Shown piece by piece: positions 34,780-45,083 of a stretch of DNA of 64,000 bases. This stretch comes from Malus domestica (taxonomy: Eukaryota; Streptophyta; Magnoliopsida; Rosales; Rosaceae). A program made the position numbers and the translations under genes. The stretch is from contig NC_091668.1 in assembly GCF_042453785.1 (NCBI RefSeq), positions 12,358,001 to 12,422,000 on the forward strand, given 5' to 3'. Under the pieces are notes generated by a model. It saw only the letters and a list, made by a program, of their open reading frames with translations, searched no databases and had not been told where the DNA came from. Within the stretch, counting starts at the first letter, position 1. Each line of letters opens with the position of its first letter.

Positions 34780-35771
34780 CGAACCCCCTGTAACCCATAA
34801 GAAGGAGGAAGAAGAAGAAGATAAGAAGAAAGAGGAGGAGGAGGAAGAAGAAGAAGAAGAAGAAGAAAAAAAAGAAAAAAAAAGGGACTGAATCCTGCAA
34901 CCCAGAAGAAGAATGAGGAAGAAGAATAAGAGAAGAAGAATGAGGAGGAGGAGGAGGAGGAAGAAGAAGAAGAAGAAAAAAAAAAGGACCGAACCCCCTG
35001 TAACCCAGAAGAAGGAGAAAGAAGAAGAAGAGAAGAAGAAAGAGGAGGAGGAGGAAGAAGAAGAAGAAAAAAAAAGAAAAAAAAAGGGACCGAACCCAGA
35101 AGAAGAAGGAGGAAGAAGAAGAAGAGAATAAGAAATAGGAGGAGGAGGAGGAAGAAGAAGAAGAAGAACAAAAAAAAAAGGACCTTACCCCCTGCAACCC
35201 ATAAAAAGAAGGAGGAAGAAGAAGAAGAGAAGAAGAAAGAGGAGGAGGAAGAAGAAGAAGAAGAAGAAGAAGAAAAAAAAAAAAAGGGACTGAACCAAGA
35301 AGAAGAAGGAGGAAGAGGAAGAAGAGGAAGAAGAGAAGAAGAAAGAGGAGGAGGAAGAAAGAGGAGGAGGAAGAAGAAGAAGAAGAAAAAAAAAAGAAAA
35401 GAAAGGACCGAACCAGAAGGAGGAAGAAGAAGAAGAAAGAGGAGGAGGAGGAAGAAGAAGAAGAAGAGAAAAAAAAAATGGGACCGAACCCAGAAGAAGA
35501 AGAAGAAAGAAAAAAAAAAGATATGTGGCAGACATGTTTTTTAAAAAGAAATTAAAAAATTATTTTATTTGCCACGTGGTAGACATTTGGCAGCCGCGTG
35601 GCATATATGTGGCATCCACGTCAGCATTTAACAGATCCATGGATGAAAAATGTAACGGTTGTATGAAATTGAAATAAAATAGTACTTGAGGTATGAAAGT
35701 GAAATGTTTTAAAGATGTTGTATAAGATTGCAATAGACCTCAAACCTGAGGGGCTACTATGTAATTTACCC
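34388..35771. mobile_element. MULE-type non-autonomous element with long TIRs
   Basis: 1384 bp bounded by GGGTAAATTACATAGTAGCC and its inverse. Terminal inverted repeats run about 221 bases (34388-34608 and 35551-35771) with few mismatches. Perfect 9-bp target duplications AATTTTAAA flank it (34379-34387, 35772-35780). Long TIRs plus a 9-bp duplication are the hallmark of Mutator-like elements. No transposase is present. Confidence 0.92.
34628..35520. repeat. GA-rich minisatellite, about 9 units of ~100 bp
   Basis: Units of gaagaagaag, gaggaggagg and poly(A) text each carry a gga(c)cgaaccc...caaccca-type marker near 34661, 34775, 34885, 34986, 35088, 35180, 35287, 35405 and 35482. Spacing is 77-118 bases. 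It fills the MULE between the TIRs. The apparent Glu/Lys or Phe/Leu/Ser proteins are artefacts of the repeat. Confidence 0.9.
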
Positions 35772-35854
35772 AATTTTAAATAATTTCTGACCGCACGATA
35801 TACGATGAACGGACATGATTGCGGGATCCCTAGGGAATTGCTCAGGAGAGGATC

Positions 35855-35975
35855 CAGGTTCCTGTAGAAAAAAAGAGTGAGTTGACACGTGTGACACCCG
35901 CCACCTGGATCCATGGCCCATTTTGGATAACGTCCTTACTGATGGGAAATTGTGACCATTGGACATGAAAATAGA
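35855..35975. other. short intergenic spacer
   Basis: No feature is seen between two MITEs. Confidence 0.4.
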
Positions 35976-37238
35976 AATGTAATATCTATACACTCATTTC
36001 TATTTCGTACACACTCATTATTAATATTTTTCGTTTGTTTTTCTTCAAATTATTCGATTTGAAAATTAAGAGGGTATGTGAGAAGTAAAAAGAGGTATTG
36101 TTTGGGCCCAAAATATTAGTTTGGGCCGAGTATAGAATCATTCTCGGCCCGGAAGGCCTTACGACAAGGGCACCATGGATCGTTTAGTTCGTGGGCTTCC
36201 GAACCTAGGTCGGTAAAGTCATGCTGCAAGACGGGTCGAATCCTGGCGCAATAAGGAGTCTCAGCGAGATTAATAACCCGGAAGTGAATCCGGCTCGATG
36301 AAAGGATAGGTTCAAAATCTTGATGGGAGTAGGAGTACTCGATATGGTGTTTGATTAGAAGAAGAAGTCCTAGTCCGAGTAGGGTGTTAACTTGACCTAG
36401 AAGGTATCCGGTGCTATAAATAGAGGAGGCTGTGCATCGTTCAGGTCTCCTCCAATTTAACAGACAACTGCCCTGCGCAAACTCTCTCAACAACTTTGAG
36501 ATTTTTTTTATTTTCTCTTTTCGCTGACACATCTTCCGTTGGCATCAATAGCACTGTGAAAGCAACCGGTGATATCTTAAGTCGGCATAGATAGCTCTGT
36601 CGCCGTAGAATCAGCTGATCTCGCAGCATCTTCCGTTGGCATCAACAACACTGCAGTGAGGACGGTTGGTTACCTATCCAAGTCTCGGTCGAGAAGGATT
36701 TATGAATCCTTGTTGGTCGAGGTCATCTCATTAGCCTTCTCGGCGAAGTGAGGTGTTACAGCTTACTGAGCTCGGCGCATTGAACGCCAAGTTATTTTAT
36801 GATTGGATACTCTCAAGTGGGATTTAGAGTTCGGTATTCAGACGACCGAACCACGTTCACTATTAAGACTTATATTTGCTTTGAGTATTTGTGCCCTTAC
36901 ACTTTGGTGTAGATTCGGCGTGAGTTTACTCTGACGAATACCATCACTGTGACCGAATCTGACAACGACGATTCGTGAACTTCGTAAGAATAGTAGCCTT
37001 GTCTTCAGGTTCGAGAACCTAAGAGGCCGAGACGTGTTCCTTCCTCGGCCGCAATCGCAAGACGCAGAAGTCAGCCGCGCACCCAATGCAACATCAATAA
37101 ATTTTACTCCTCGGCCGACGAGTTGGCACGCCCCGTATTCAACCGAAGGATGTAGTTAGCTTATAGATTACTTGGCCTATGCGCCACGTAGGCTTGGTAG
37201 TTTTTAGGGTCAACAAGTATGTAGATAGCACATTCCAT
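35976..37238. mobile_element. MITE family A copy 2, split by a solo LTR
   Basis: The left part 35976-36098 (gtaatatctatacactc to aagtaaaaagaggtat) and right part 37216-37238 (gtatgtagatagcac) rejoin into a sequence like the intact copies at 22615 and 44093. Confidence 0.75.
36099..37215 (+). mobile_element. solo LTR, 1.1 kb, nested in a MITE
   Basis: Starts TGTTTGGGCCCAAAATATTA and ends TTTAGGGTCAACA (TG...CA). Flanks are ggtat (36094-36098) and agtat (37216-37220), a 5-bp target duplication with one change. A ctataaatag promoter at about 36413-36422 precedes a likely transcript start. It has no coding or second LTR. The superfamily is not certain; GC content well above its surroundings marks it as foreign to the AT-rich flank. 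Confidence 0.8.
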
Positions 37239-37390
37239 GAAAATAACATAAGAAACAACCATTTTACACAAAATAGGCACTCTAATAAGAAGTAAACACA
37301 CTTTGATTTCTTCTCCATTTTGAATAGCGTCCTACTCTCTATTTTATTTCCAACATTAGCACGAATGTCTATATATTTTAGAAAAATTAG
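37239..37390. other. short intergenic spacer
   Basis: Nothing recognisable. Confidence 0.3.
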
Positions 37391-38142
37391 TATTCGGTCC
37401 CTAGTTGGTAATGTTCATTGACTGAAACCTTATTAGTTTTTAGATTTTGATTCAAATCCCTAGCATTAATGTAATAATAAATTTACATGTTAGTTACATA
37501 ACTTTTTTAAAATAAAAATTAATAATTGATTTAGAATTTTAATACTCACACCTTTATTAAACTTCTAACTAATTTTCAATTCAAAACATTTCCAAAATAA
37601 ATAAAAAAATTAGAATAAGTTTGTACCCATTAGCTTTTTTAAAAAAAAAAGTTTTCAATTTTTTAATTTTATATGTACCAATTCATGTAATTTTTTTCAA
37701 ATTTTAAATCTTAAAATGTAATCATTCTTAAATATACCAATTTGTAATACGTAAAATGTACCATTTTTTTTATATAAAATCTATTCAATTTTTTTCTAAT
37801 CCATTTTTAAACTTATATGGGTACATTCTTTGTTCTTTGTTTTGAGAATGTATCCATATCAAGTTTAATTGAAGAAATTTACAAATGTTATGAAGCCTAC
37901 TTTTTTTTGTGATTTTGAAGAATGTACCCATGTTTATATATATATGCACACACAATAGTATAATTTATATTTTAATATTTTTCCCACAAATTATGGTTTT
38001 TTTATTTAAAATTTCATTAATATAAACAACTATAGAATATAATAACAAACATAGAAATAAATTATCATATTAATTTCAAGGACTTTGATCAAAAATTGAA
38101 AACCAACAAGGTTTTAATAAAAGAATATTAATAACTAAAGAC
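37391..38142. mobile_element. diverged inverted-repeat element (MITE-like)
   Basis: The left end cggtccctagttggtaatg...gaaaccttattagttttt and the inverse of the right end (cggtctttagttattaata...aaaaccttgttggtttt) match with many changes over about 70 bases. The interior is very AT-rich with ttaaaatgtaatc/taccaattt phrases. Ends are approximate and no target duplication was confirmed. Confidence 0.55.
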
Positions 38143-39582
38143 CGCATCTAAAGTCTCCCATATATATATTTTTATTCTATATTAAGAGAGGATCATATAC
38201 CATGACGATATACACAATCTGGATGGTGTGATAATTCATTTGTAAACTACCAAGTGTGTGATGTGGAATGCGCTCATACTATTATTCATTCTCTTTTATG
38301 GATTAAAGCCTCCATATTTTTTTTATTCTACACGATATTAGGTTTATCATGTCCATGAATTGCAACATGTGTTATCAATCATGGTATGATATTGATACAT
38401 ACAATTCCAAGCAAGAGTCATCAATCATTCATTGAAATATTTATCTCTATTAGTTTTCTTTTGAACTAGAGTTATCACGTGGTTTAGAGTTTCTTGTACT
38501 TAACCATTAGACATCAACATGCTCTTGAATTCCTTTTCTTCTCTTGAGTTTTCACATATCCAAATTATATATGTGAAATTAAAATTTTATATCGGTTTAA
38601 TTTCGATTATTATTGTGTGTGAGTTTATCATCATTTCATTTGAATATGCAATTTCAAATACCAATATCCGAAAGTAATTATTTTATTATATGTAAAGACA
38701 ATGAATAAGTCTACTCAGACATAAATGACCTTTTCTATTATCGTTCGATTATTTATCAGTTTGCAAGAACTTTGATCATCATTTTAATAAGTTAATTTGT
38801 ATACCTTTTGACATACCAATTGCTTAACAGGTTTGTACCTTCTCTAATGGAAATATTGGTCCATTGTATAAATTTCATTAAACTACTTTAACTATGAGCA
38901 CATGATAAGTGGCATTTCATGTCCTTTATTTTAATAACGATAAAAAAAAACCTCAAAGTTTGTTGGTTTAATTTCCATGAAGTGATGATAGACATTCATG
39001 TAAAAGATGAGGACCCGCAGTACCATTTAACTCTCATCCTATAACAAGAATGTGACTTCAACCTTGTTGACCTTTGGTTGTCATCCAACGATATGTGTGA
39101 GGCCTATGATCCCCTATAATATGAATTTAAAAGCTCATATTGATGCAACTTAAAGCCTGAAGCTCGTTGCACCCATAACCAAATGGTTATATGAATGTGT
39201 AAGACTAATGCATACACCATAATATGAGGGTTTTTTCTTATTACTGACACTCATAATAAACTATTTGTTCCTTTCTTCCTAGGAATGAATTTGTACATCG
39301 TAGATGATAAGTTAGTCGATTGAATCGGAACTTGGCGTTTGTTGATTCTAAATGATTGAGGGTCTAAAGTTCCTCAAGTTTTCATTGCATAACAAAACCA
39401 GACAAAATTTTTTGGTAGATGTACTATCACGCCCCGACTCGTGAATAAGGACTATTCACGTGGTAGGGTGTGAGCCATATCTTAGCTATAAAAATAAGTT
39501 CTATAACCAAGACATGGTGAAAAAATTAAACTAAAATTATTTGAAACTAATTATACAATACATCGTATAACAAATTTTACAT
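38143..39582. other. AT-rich intergenic sequence
   Basis: No gene is supported. The part at 39488-39560 (ataagttctataaccaagacatggtg) recurs inverted at about 51850-51920, so it belongs to a dispersed repeat. Confidence 0.45.
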
Positions 39583-39890
39583 AATAAAAGCTTGTGTTTA
39601 CAACATATAATTTATCGAATACGCAGCGGAATAAAACTAGTACACACTTTCTTCACCAAAAGTACAAACAAATTAATTGAAATGACTAAACTTTGAAAGT
39701 ACATAAAATATATGCAAATTGTGAGTAAGTACATTCATGCATCTCATTTGCATATATTTTACGTATTTGCAAGGTTTACTCATTTCAATTAATTTGTTTG
39801 TATTTTTGGTTATGAAGTAATTGTGCACTAATTTTATTCCGTTGCATATTCGATAAATTATATATGGTAAACTCAAGCTTTTATTGTGTA
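39583..39890. repeat. large imperfect inverted repeat (foldback)
   Basis: Arms 39583-39722 and about 39750-39890 are near-complementary: aaaagcttg, ataatttatcgaata, ggaataaaa, acaaacaaattaattgaaatga and ttgcatatattttac appear inverted around a centre near 39735. An RNA from here would form a hairpin of about 130-140 bp. Confidence 0.8.
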
Positions 39891-39892
39891 AA

Positions 39893-40135
39893 ATGAACAT
39901 GGGTAGTACACTCTTTTTGAAATTGAACACGAATATTACACTATTTCTGAAACTAAACATGAGTACCACACACACTATTTATGAAACTGAACACAGGTAC
40001 CACACTATTTATGAAACTGACTGCGGGTACTATACTTCTAAAACTAAATAGGGGCATTATACAATTTTTGAAACCGACAATTTATGAAACTGAACTCGAG
40101 TAATATACTATTTCTGAAACTGAATATTGGTACTA
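39893..40135. repeat. degenerate minisatellite, ~40-bp unit
   Basis: About six copies of a unit like gaaactgaacacgggtaccacactattt with point and length changes, next to the foldback. Confidence 0.75.
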
Positions 40136-40580
40136 TCAATATAAAATGTATGCACATAAAAATCAAAGTTTATAATAACATGAATCTCCTCTCTTGGCAA
40201 CTTCAACCAAAAACTTCAAACAACCAAAAACAAAAATTTCACAACCAAAACATTATAAGAGTCGAGGAAACTATCTTGTAATCGGTGACACCACCTTATA
40301 AGTACATAATGGGCAAATTGTATTATATAAATACATGATAATTTTATCTATCACACCATTGTGACCTTTAAAATAATATATTTGTTGCACGTAATTTTCA
40401 CTTACAAATAAAAAAGAATACTACTAAACGCAATGACATTAGCAAGATGAACCGAAGTTAACTGAAGGTCTAAACTCGAAATGATAAGAAATATCCAAAC
40501 CAAAGCTTCAAGAATAATATTTATTTGGTTAAAGTTTCACTCAAGCTTGACAGAATATATAAAATCAAGCAAAAGCTTTG
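40136..40580. other. AT-rich spacer
   Basis: No supported gene or repeat. Confidence 0.3.
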
Positions 40581-41201
40581 TCACACTAATGCATGTAAAC
40601 TCAAAACTTTGATTTCGATAACTTGAAAGGTTGCAAATAGAGGGAAAAAAACAAAATGCAGAGTCGTACCACACACAAAGAGCTCTTGGCAATTTTGAGA
40701 TAGCAGTTCACAACCAAAGGCAAAGCTGATAAGGTTTTCTGAATTTTCAATTAATTTTGGTGGCCATAGGAAAGATTGATGAACTTTAGATATTGACGGT
40801 GGATTGACATATATAAGAGAAATAATAATAATCACTAAAACAAGCTGTGCTCTTAAACCTGACGAGGTCTTCTCGAAACATGGTTCTAGTTCAACCATGA
40901 ATCCGTCCACTCGTCCATATAGCAATATAGCATCATGCGGGATCTGAAATACAACGCCATCATCGACTGGTGAAAGCTTGTGGATATCGGGAAATTGAGT
41001 TTGATCTTGAGGTTGCCAGAGATGGTGGATGCGAGCGCTTCGGAAGACGTGGATGGCTTTTGTGGTTACAGGGACGGTGGGTTTATGAGGTACTGAGATG
41101 ACGTCATGGCGGATATGGAGGAGGAGAAGGAGGAGTGCATGCAGGGAGAGAGAAGGCGATCTCCAAATGAGAAGAACACCCGTGATGGAAACGAAGAACA
41201 T
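40581..41201 (-). CDS. unidentified ORF, possibly two exons
   Basis: ATG at 41201 opens a 206-codon frame. It begins with a hydrophobic stretch (about residues 1-30, with a Leu run) that could be a signal anchor, then a polar part with QFPDIHKLSPVDDGVVFQIP and ILLYGRVDGFMVELEPCF. A possible donor, CGTCAG|GTTTAA, ends the more protein-like part at 40859; beyond it the frame becomes Ile/Val-rich like translated intron. I recognise no family. Length and composition make a real gene possible but not established. Confidence 0.35.
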   Translation of the reverse strand: MFFVSITGVLLIWRSPSLSLHALLLLLLHIRHDVISVPHKPTVPVTTKAIHVFRSARIHHLWQPQDQTQFPDIHKLSPVDDGVVFQIPHDAILLYGRVDGFMVELEPCFEKTSSGLRAQLVLVIIIISLIYVNPPSISKVHQSFLWPPKLIENSENLISFAFGCELLSQNCQELFVCGTTLHFVFFPLFATFQVIEIKVLSLHALV

Positions 41202-41734
41202 AAACGGCCAATACTGATGGTAGGGTAAAATTGGAAGCTCAACAAATTATTTGTTTGGGCCAGTCTTTATTAGGCTGATTTGATATTGTGTTTTGTCCTA
41301 ACCATTAAATAAAGTTATTACATGGTTTTTGATTAAAAATCAAAGTATTGAAACACTTTTCATTAGTTTTCCTATAAAAAAAAAAAAAAAAACAAAACAA
41401 CAACCCTATCCTATAATAATTCTGACCCTTTATTTACGGTGCAGACTGTTAGCTGACTCATGATGACATGGTGAAGGGGAAAGCCTACGACCATTTTTAA
41501 TTGTCCAGAACTGTAATAAAACCAACTAATTTTCAATTATTGACTGGCGGATTTAATTAAGTGGGACGGTGGATTTTCTTAAGAATAAATTACACAAAAA
41601 TAAAACATAGGCACAATAATAAACCAAAGAAATCAACGTCAAGATCCCTAATGATAAAATTTCTTCCTACGCCGAAGTTTTTGAAAAACATAAACATAAA
41701 ATAAAGTAAAATAAAGTTCACTAAGTCACACTAG
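41202..41734. other. intergenic
   Basis: No feature supported. Confidence 0.3.
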
Positions 41735-41955
41735 CCATGAACTCTTCGTCCTCCGCCATGAGGAAAGTTAGCTTGCCCCATCTGCGGCGAAAGACAAGCC
41801 TCAAAATCAATGCTTCAATCTTCAGCCGCGGCAAACACCGTCAGCTTCACATCGAACTTGTTCCCAGCGCCACTTCTAACTGCCAGAGGCCTTCCTCAAC
41901 CAAAATCGTTACCATGCACGTGGCGAGCTTCCCGTGGCCAATGCGTGATCGCTTG
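41735..41955 (-). pseudogene. 3' fragment of a BAHD acyltransferase gene
   Basis: On the minus strand it parallels the end of the neighbouring BAHD gene: GRPLAVRSGAGNKFDVKL, then SIDFEACL. The DFGWG motif reads DFG-stop-G (TGA for Trp) and a second stop precedes SIDFEACL. The rest of the gene is absent. It is the remnant of a tandem duplicate lying just downstream of the intact copy. Confidence 0.85.
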
Positions 41956-42205
41956 GCAAAGCATTCATATGTTATCCTACTAATCCACTCCAGAAATTAG
42001 AAATGCATGACATGCATTTTCTGTATTGAATATTAATTGAGAAGAAATGATTACACCAGCAAATTGGACATATCAACAGAGAATGATAATTTGATTACGC
42101 ATCAAAACATTTATTTTAATAAAACATTAGGCGATATTAGCTCCTTGGAGTATAAGGGTAGAGGATACAGAGCGTTCATCCACAAACCCGAAGGTGGTCC
42201 TACAA

Positions 42206-43558
42206 CTAGACTGTGACCGCATCCATGAATTCTGAATCATTTCCCATAGCCTCCAAAGTCTCAGCCAAAAGACAAGCTTCAATATCAATGCTACCTTCTT
42301 CAACCCCAGAAAACACTGTAATTTTCCCATGTGACTTATTCCCACCACCACTTCTCACCCCAACTGGCCTTCCCCAACCAAAATCATTTCCATACACGTC
42401 GAACTGCGGTGAACTGCTTGTGGCCAAAGCGTTAGCAGCCATGTTTCCTTCTGTCAGCAACTTAGGCTCTTGTACCCAACACTCCAAGAATTTTCTCAGT
42501 TTCTCTTCTGTGTGCAAAGCCACCATCTTGTTCATTTCCCAAGCCACAAAACCAAGCCCGCGCTTGATAACCTCCCTTGCTTTGATGGTCACAGTCCCTG
42601 CTTGAACTGCATTGCCAAAGTATTGTTGTGACAATGGTGGGTTCATTCTTGACCTAGCACCTATGAGTAATCGATAACTACTTTCTTTATCAGGATCAAG
42701 ATCTCCATTACTACCACGGATTATAGACCGCCAAAGATGAACTAACACTGCTTGTAAAGAAGAGATTTTTCTTTTAGTATTTTCAAGTTGAATCTCAGCA
42801 TTGGCTTTTGCTTTCAGTTGAGCAATTTTTTCCTTTGAGAAGTGAAAGACTCTTTCTTTTAGTAATGGTACTCGGATATTTCCGATGTGTTTATCGGAGA
42901 CTTGATCCTCAATTTTTGAGAATGGAATTCGAATGGGACTAATAGTACCATCGAGAAGCCAACGCTTAAGAACAGGTGGTTTTGAGACAATATCAAAACC
43001 CCGAGAAATTTCGGACCAAGAGTTAAAGAAGTGCCAAAAGGAAGTGCCATCAACAACTGTGTGGTTGACGGTGCAGCCTATGAAAATACCATCCCCAAGC
43101 TCAGTTACTTGCACTGCAAGCAGCGGCTTAGAGGTTCCCTCGTAGCTTTTAGCACCATTTAGAGGAAAAAAAGAGTGGACAACATCACGAGGAACATAGC
43201 CAGATTCATTTATGTCGGAGACGGTAACACCGTAGGCTTTGGCATGGACAAACAGGGCCCCTGCATTATTACAATTGATGAAAAAGGAGGTGGTGTTATC
43301 GTCGTGGTGAATAGTGGCAAGGCGACCGGAAAGTGGAGGAAAGAAGTCAAGTGTTCGAGAAAGGGAGGCTTTCAGATGTTGAATATGTTGTGGCAAGGTC
43401 TTCGGGTTGTGAAAGAGGAGTCCCTTTTGGATGGGATCAACAAGAAGGAATTGGAGGTCCCATGGAGTTAACTCAACTCTTGGAGTTGAGCAATACTCAT
43501 TAACATTATGGCTCGCGGCTTGCACTGTACTTGTTGAGATGATCTTGGCGCCTCCCAT
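42206..43558 (-). CDS. BAHD-family acyltransferase (At3g50280-like)
   Basis: Predicted 450-residue, intronless cytosolic enzyme of the family that moves an acyl group from acyl-CoA to an alcohol or amine. The catalytic HTVVDG (HxxxD) lies at about residues 165-170, and the structural DFGWG at about 390-394. Other typical segments are PWDLQFLLVDPIQKGLLF, LKASLSRTLDFFPPLSGRLA and LLIGARSRMNPPL. Length is normal. The start is the ATG at 43558, because the frame upstream opens only with TTG. It resembles plant proteins annotated as uncharacterised acetyltransferase At3g50280-like; donor and acceptor cannot be told from sequence. An out-of-frame ATG at 43589 opens a short overlapping upstream ORF. 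Confidence 0.93.
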   Translation of the reverse strand: MGGAKIISTSTVQAASHNVNEYCSTPRVELTPWDLQFLLVDPIQKGLLFHNPKTLPQHIQHLKASLSRTLDFFPPLSGRLATIHHDDNTTSFFINCNNAGALFVHAKAYGVTVSDINESGYVPRDVVHSFFPLNGAKSYEGTSKPLLAVQVTELGDGIFIGCTVNHTVVDGTSFWHFFNSWSEISRGFDIVSKPPVLKRWLLDGTISPIRIPFSKIEDQVSDKHIGNIRVPLLKERVFHFSKEKIAQLKAKANAEIQLENTKRKISSLQAVLVHLWRSIIRGSNGDLDPDKESSYRLLIGARSRMNPPLSQQYFGNAVQAGTVTIKAREVIKRGLGFVAWEMNKMVALHTEEKLRKFLECWVQEPKLLTEGNMAANALATSSSPQFDVYGNDFGWGRPVGVRSGGGNKSHGKITVFSGVEEGSIDIEACLLAETLEAMGNDSEFMDAVTV

Positions 43559-43640
43559 GGCTTTTCCTAATGTTTTGAAAACTTGCCATCTTTTTGTTTT
43601 TTGGGACAGGCTCAATCCTCAGGTTGGAGAGGTCGGCATA

Positions 43641-43650
43641 TATTTATATA
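43641..43650 (-). promoter_or_regulatory. TATA box of the BAHD gene
   Basis: TATATAAATA on the minus strand, about 85 bases before the ATG, leaving a short leader. Confidence 0.6.
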
Positions 43651-43659
43651 CCAGGCTTC

Positions 43660-44092
43660 GCTGCGAGGCTAGACTCTGAAATTGAGATTTTATTATAAAA
43701 TCTACTAGTAATATTGAGAATAACTTAACTCACTATAATATTTGTTGCATCACCTATGTGAAACTTTTCTCTTTAAATTCTCACGCGATCTATTACATGT
43801 GATGAATTTTTAAGCTAAAATACGAATATAAGGACGAAACCATCTTAGACCGAGGAGGTGGATGCCTCCACTCAATTTTTTTGGTAGGAAAAAAATGCAC
43901 ACGTTGCATACAGCAATACCAAGGGTTTGCCATGACAATAAAAAAAAAGAAAGCAAAAGTTTAATTTTGATTCCAAATATCCCAAGTGTCCTAACCCAAA
44001 TCCCGATAAAACTCAACCCCACCACAAAGCAATTTCTGATCCTCTCGTCCTCGTCTTGTTCTCCTCCTCTTTCAACCAAACTCAATTAAAAG
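43660..44092. other. BAHD upstream region
   Basis: No gene seen; presumably promoter sequence. Confidence 0.35.
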
Positions 44093-44238
44093 AGTGTGAT
44101 ATCCACACACCTCTTTTTACTTTTTTCTACACCTTTTTGATTTTCGACCGTCGGATCGGATGAATTGAAAAAGATCAACGGACAGAAATTTACAAAAGGT
44201 GTGTGAGAAGTAAAAAGGGGTGTGCTATCCGCACACCC
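44093..44238. mobile_element. MITE, family A copy 3 (best preserved)
   Basis: Starts gtgtgatatccacacacctc and ends ggggtgtgctatccgcacac, imperfect inverted ends of about 40 bases. The centre reads ttcgaccgtcggatcgg and agatcaacggacagaaattt. Confidence 0.8.
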
Positions 44239-44511
44239 CCAATTAAATTGAAAAAAATTTCTCTCCTTTGTGAGAGCCTCTCATCCGTGAGAGCCAGAGA
44301 GGAGCCCATGTCACCAAAATCTGTAGGAGCTTTTAAGATTGAGCTTTCAGGTCCATCCAACCAGACTTTTCCTCTCATAATTTCATTTTTTTTTTTTTTC
44401 AAAATTCCTAAACCTCTGACCCGCTCAGATCGTGGGCCTGAAGGGTCTTGTCTGTGAGGAAAGCCTATAGATGCTAGCAGATATGGAATCTATGGCAAAA
44501 GAAATAGGAAA
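44239..44511. other. spacer; right part is one copy of a local duplication
   Basis: 44459-44511 (gaaagcctatagatgctagc onward) recurs at about 45802. Confidence 0.6.
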
Positions 44512-44724
44512 ATGATCATCTCCGGATCCTCTTTGTTGGGATCTGGAGAATCCATCAATCGCTACCTTTCATCATATATCGTGCGGTCAGTTTTCGTTAG
44601 ATATTATTTATATTCAATTTTAAATTTTAAATTTTAAATGATTTCTAACCGTATGATCTATGATGAACGGTCGTAATTGATTCATCCCCCGGATTCCCAC
44701 AAAGAAGATCCAGAGAGGATCATT
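44512..44724. mobile_element. MITE family B, uninterrupted copy
   Basis: Left end atgatcatctccggatcctc and right end gatccagagaggatcat are inverted. The interior shares ttttcgttagatattatt and aaattttaaatgatttctaaccg with the split copy at 34263-35854. Confidence 0.75.
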
Positions 44725-45083
44725 TTCCAAAAAATAGACATAAATACCTCCAACCAAACAATGGCAAATGGATGAGAAATAAATACCACCAACCACTCAT
44801 GGCGTTTGATGTAATGGCGAACTACTCAACTACCATGGGATTGGGCATTAATGGTCAGTTATGTTTTAGATCCCAATTCAATAATATTACACAACCTCAT
44901 TTTATCTTTGTGGTCCTTATGTACCTACAACTGGATCCAAAAAGTTGTGAGGTGTAAAGGAGAGAAGACAAAAATACAAAGTGGTATTTCTGGTAGAGCC
45001 TCCACTTTCTACCTCTCGTACATGTCTGTCCAAGCTGTCCGTGTAGCAACTCATACCGGGCAGGTGCAGAGATGGAGGATTTA
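44725..45083. other. intergenic spacer
   Basis: Short frames only; nothing recognised. Confidence 0.3.

Larger units (their letters stand above)
34263..35854. mobile_element. MITE family B, split by a nested MULE
   Basis: The left part 34263-34387 starts gatcctctcctgagaatttt and the right part 35772-35854 ends gctcaggagaggatc; the two are inverted repeats for about 60 bases, including tgtccgttcat and tatatcgt. A related element is at 44512-44724. Confidence 0.8.

Noticed and set aside
34569-35535. Long Glu/Lys and Phe/Leu/Ser frames
   Set aside because: Produced by the GA-rich minisatellite in the MULE; both strands are open, as expected for simple repeats.
42213-42605. Plus-strand frame over the BAHD gene
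   Set aside because: Antisense shadow of a clear BAHD coding sequence.
43559-43615. N-terminal extension of the BAHD protein
   Set aside because: The longer frame opens with TTG; the ATG at 43558 gives the normal family length.
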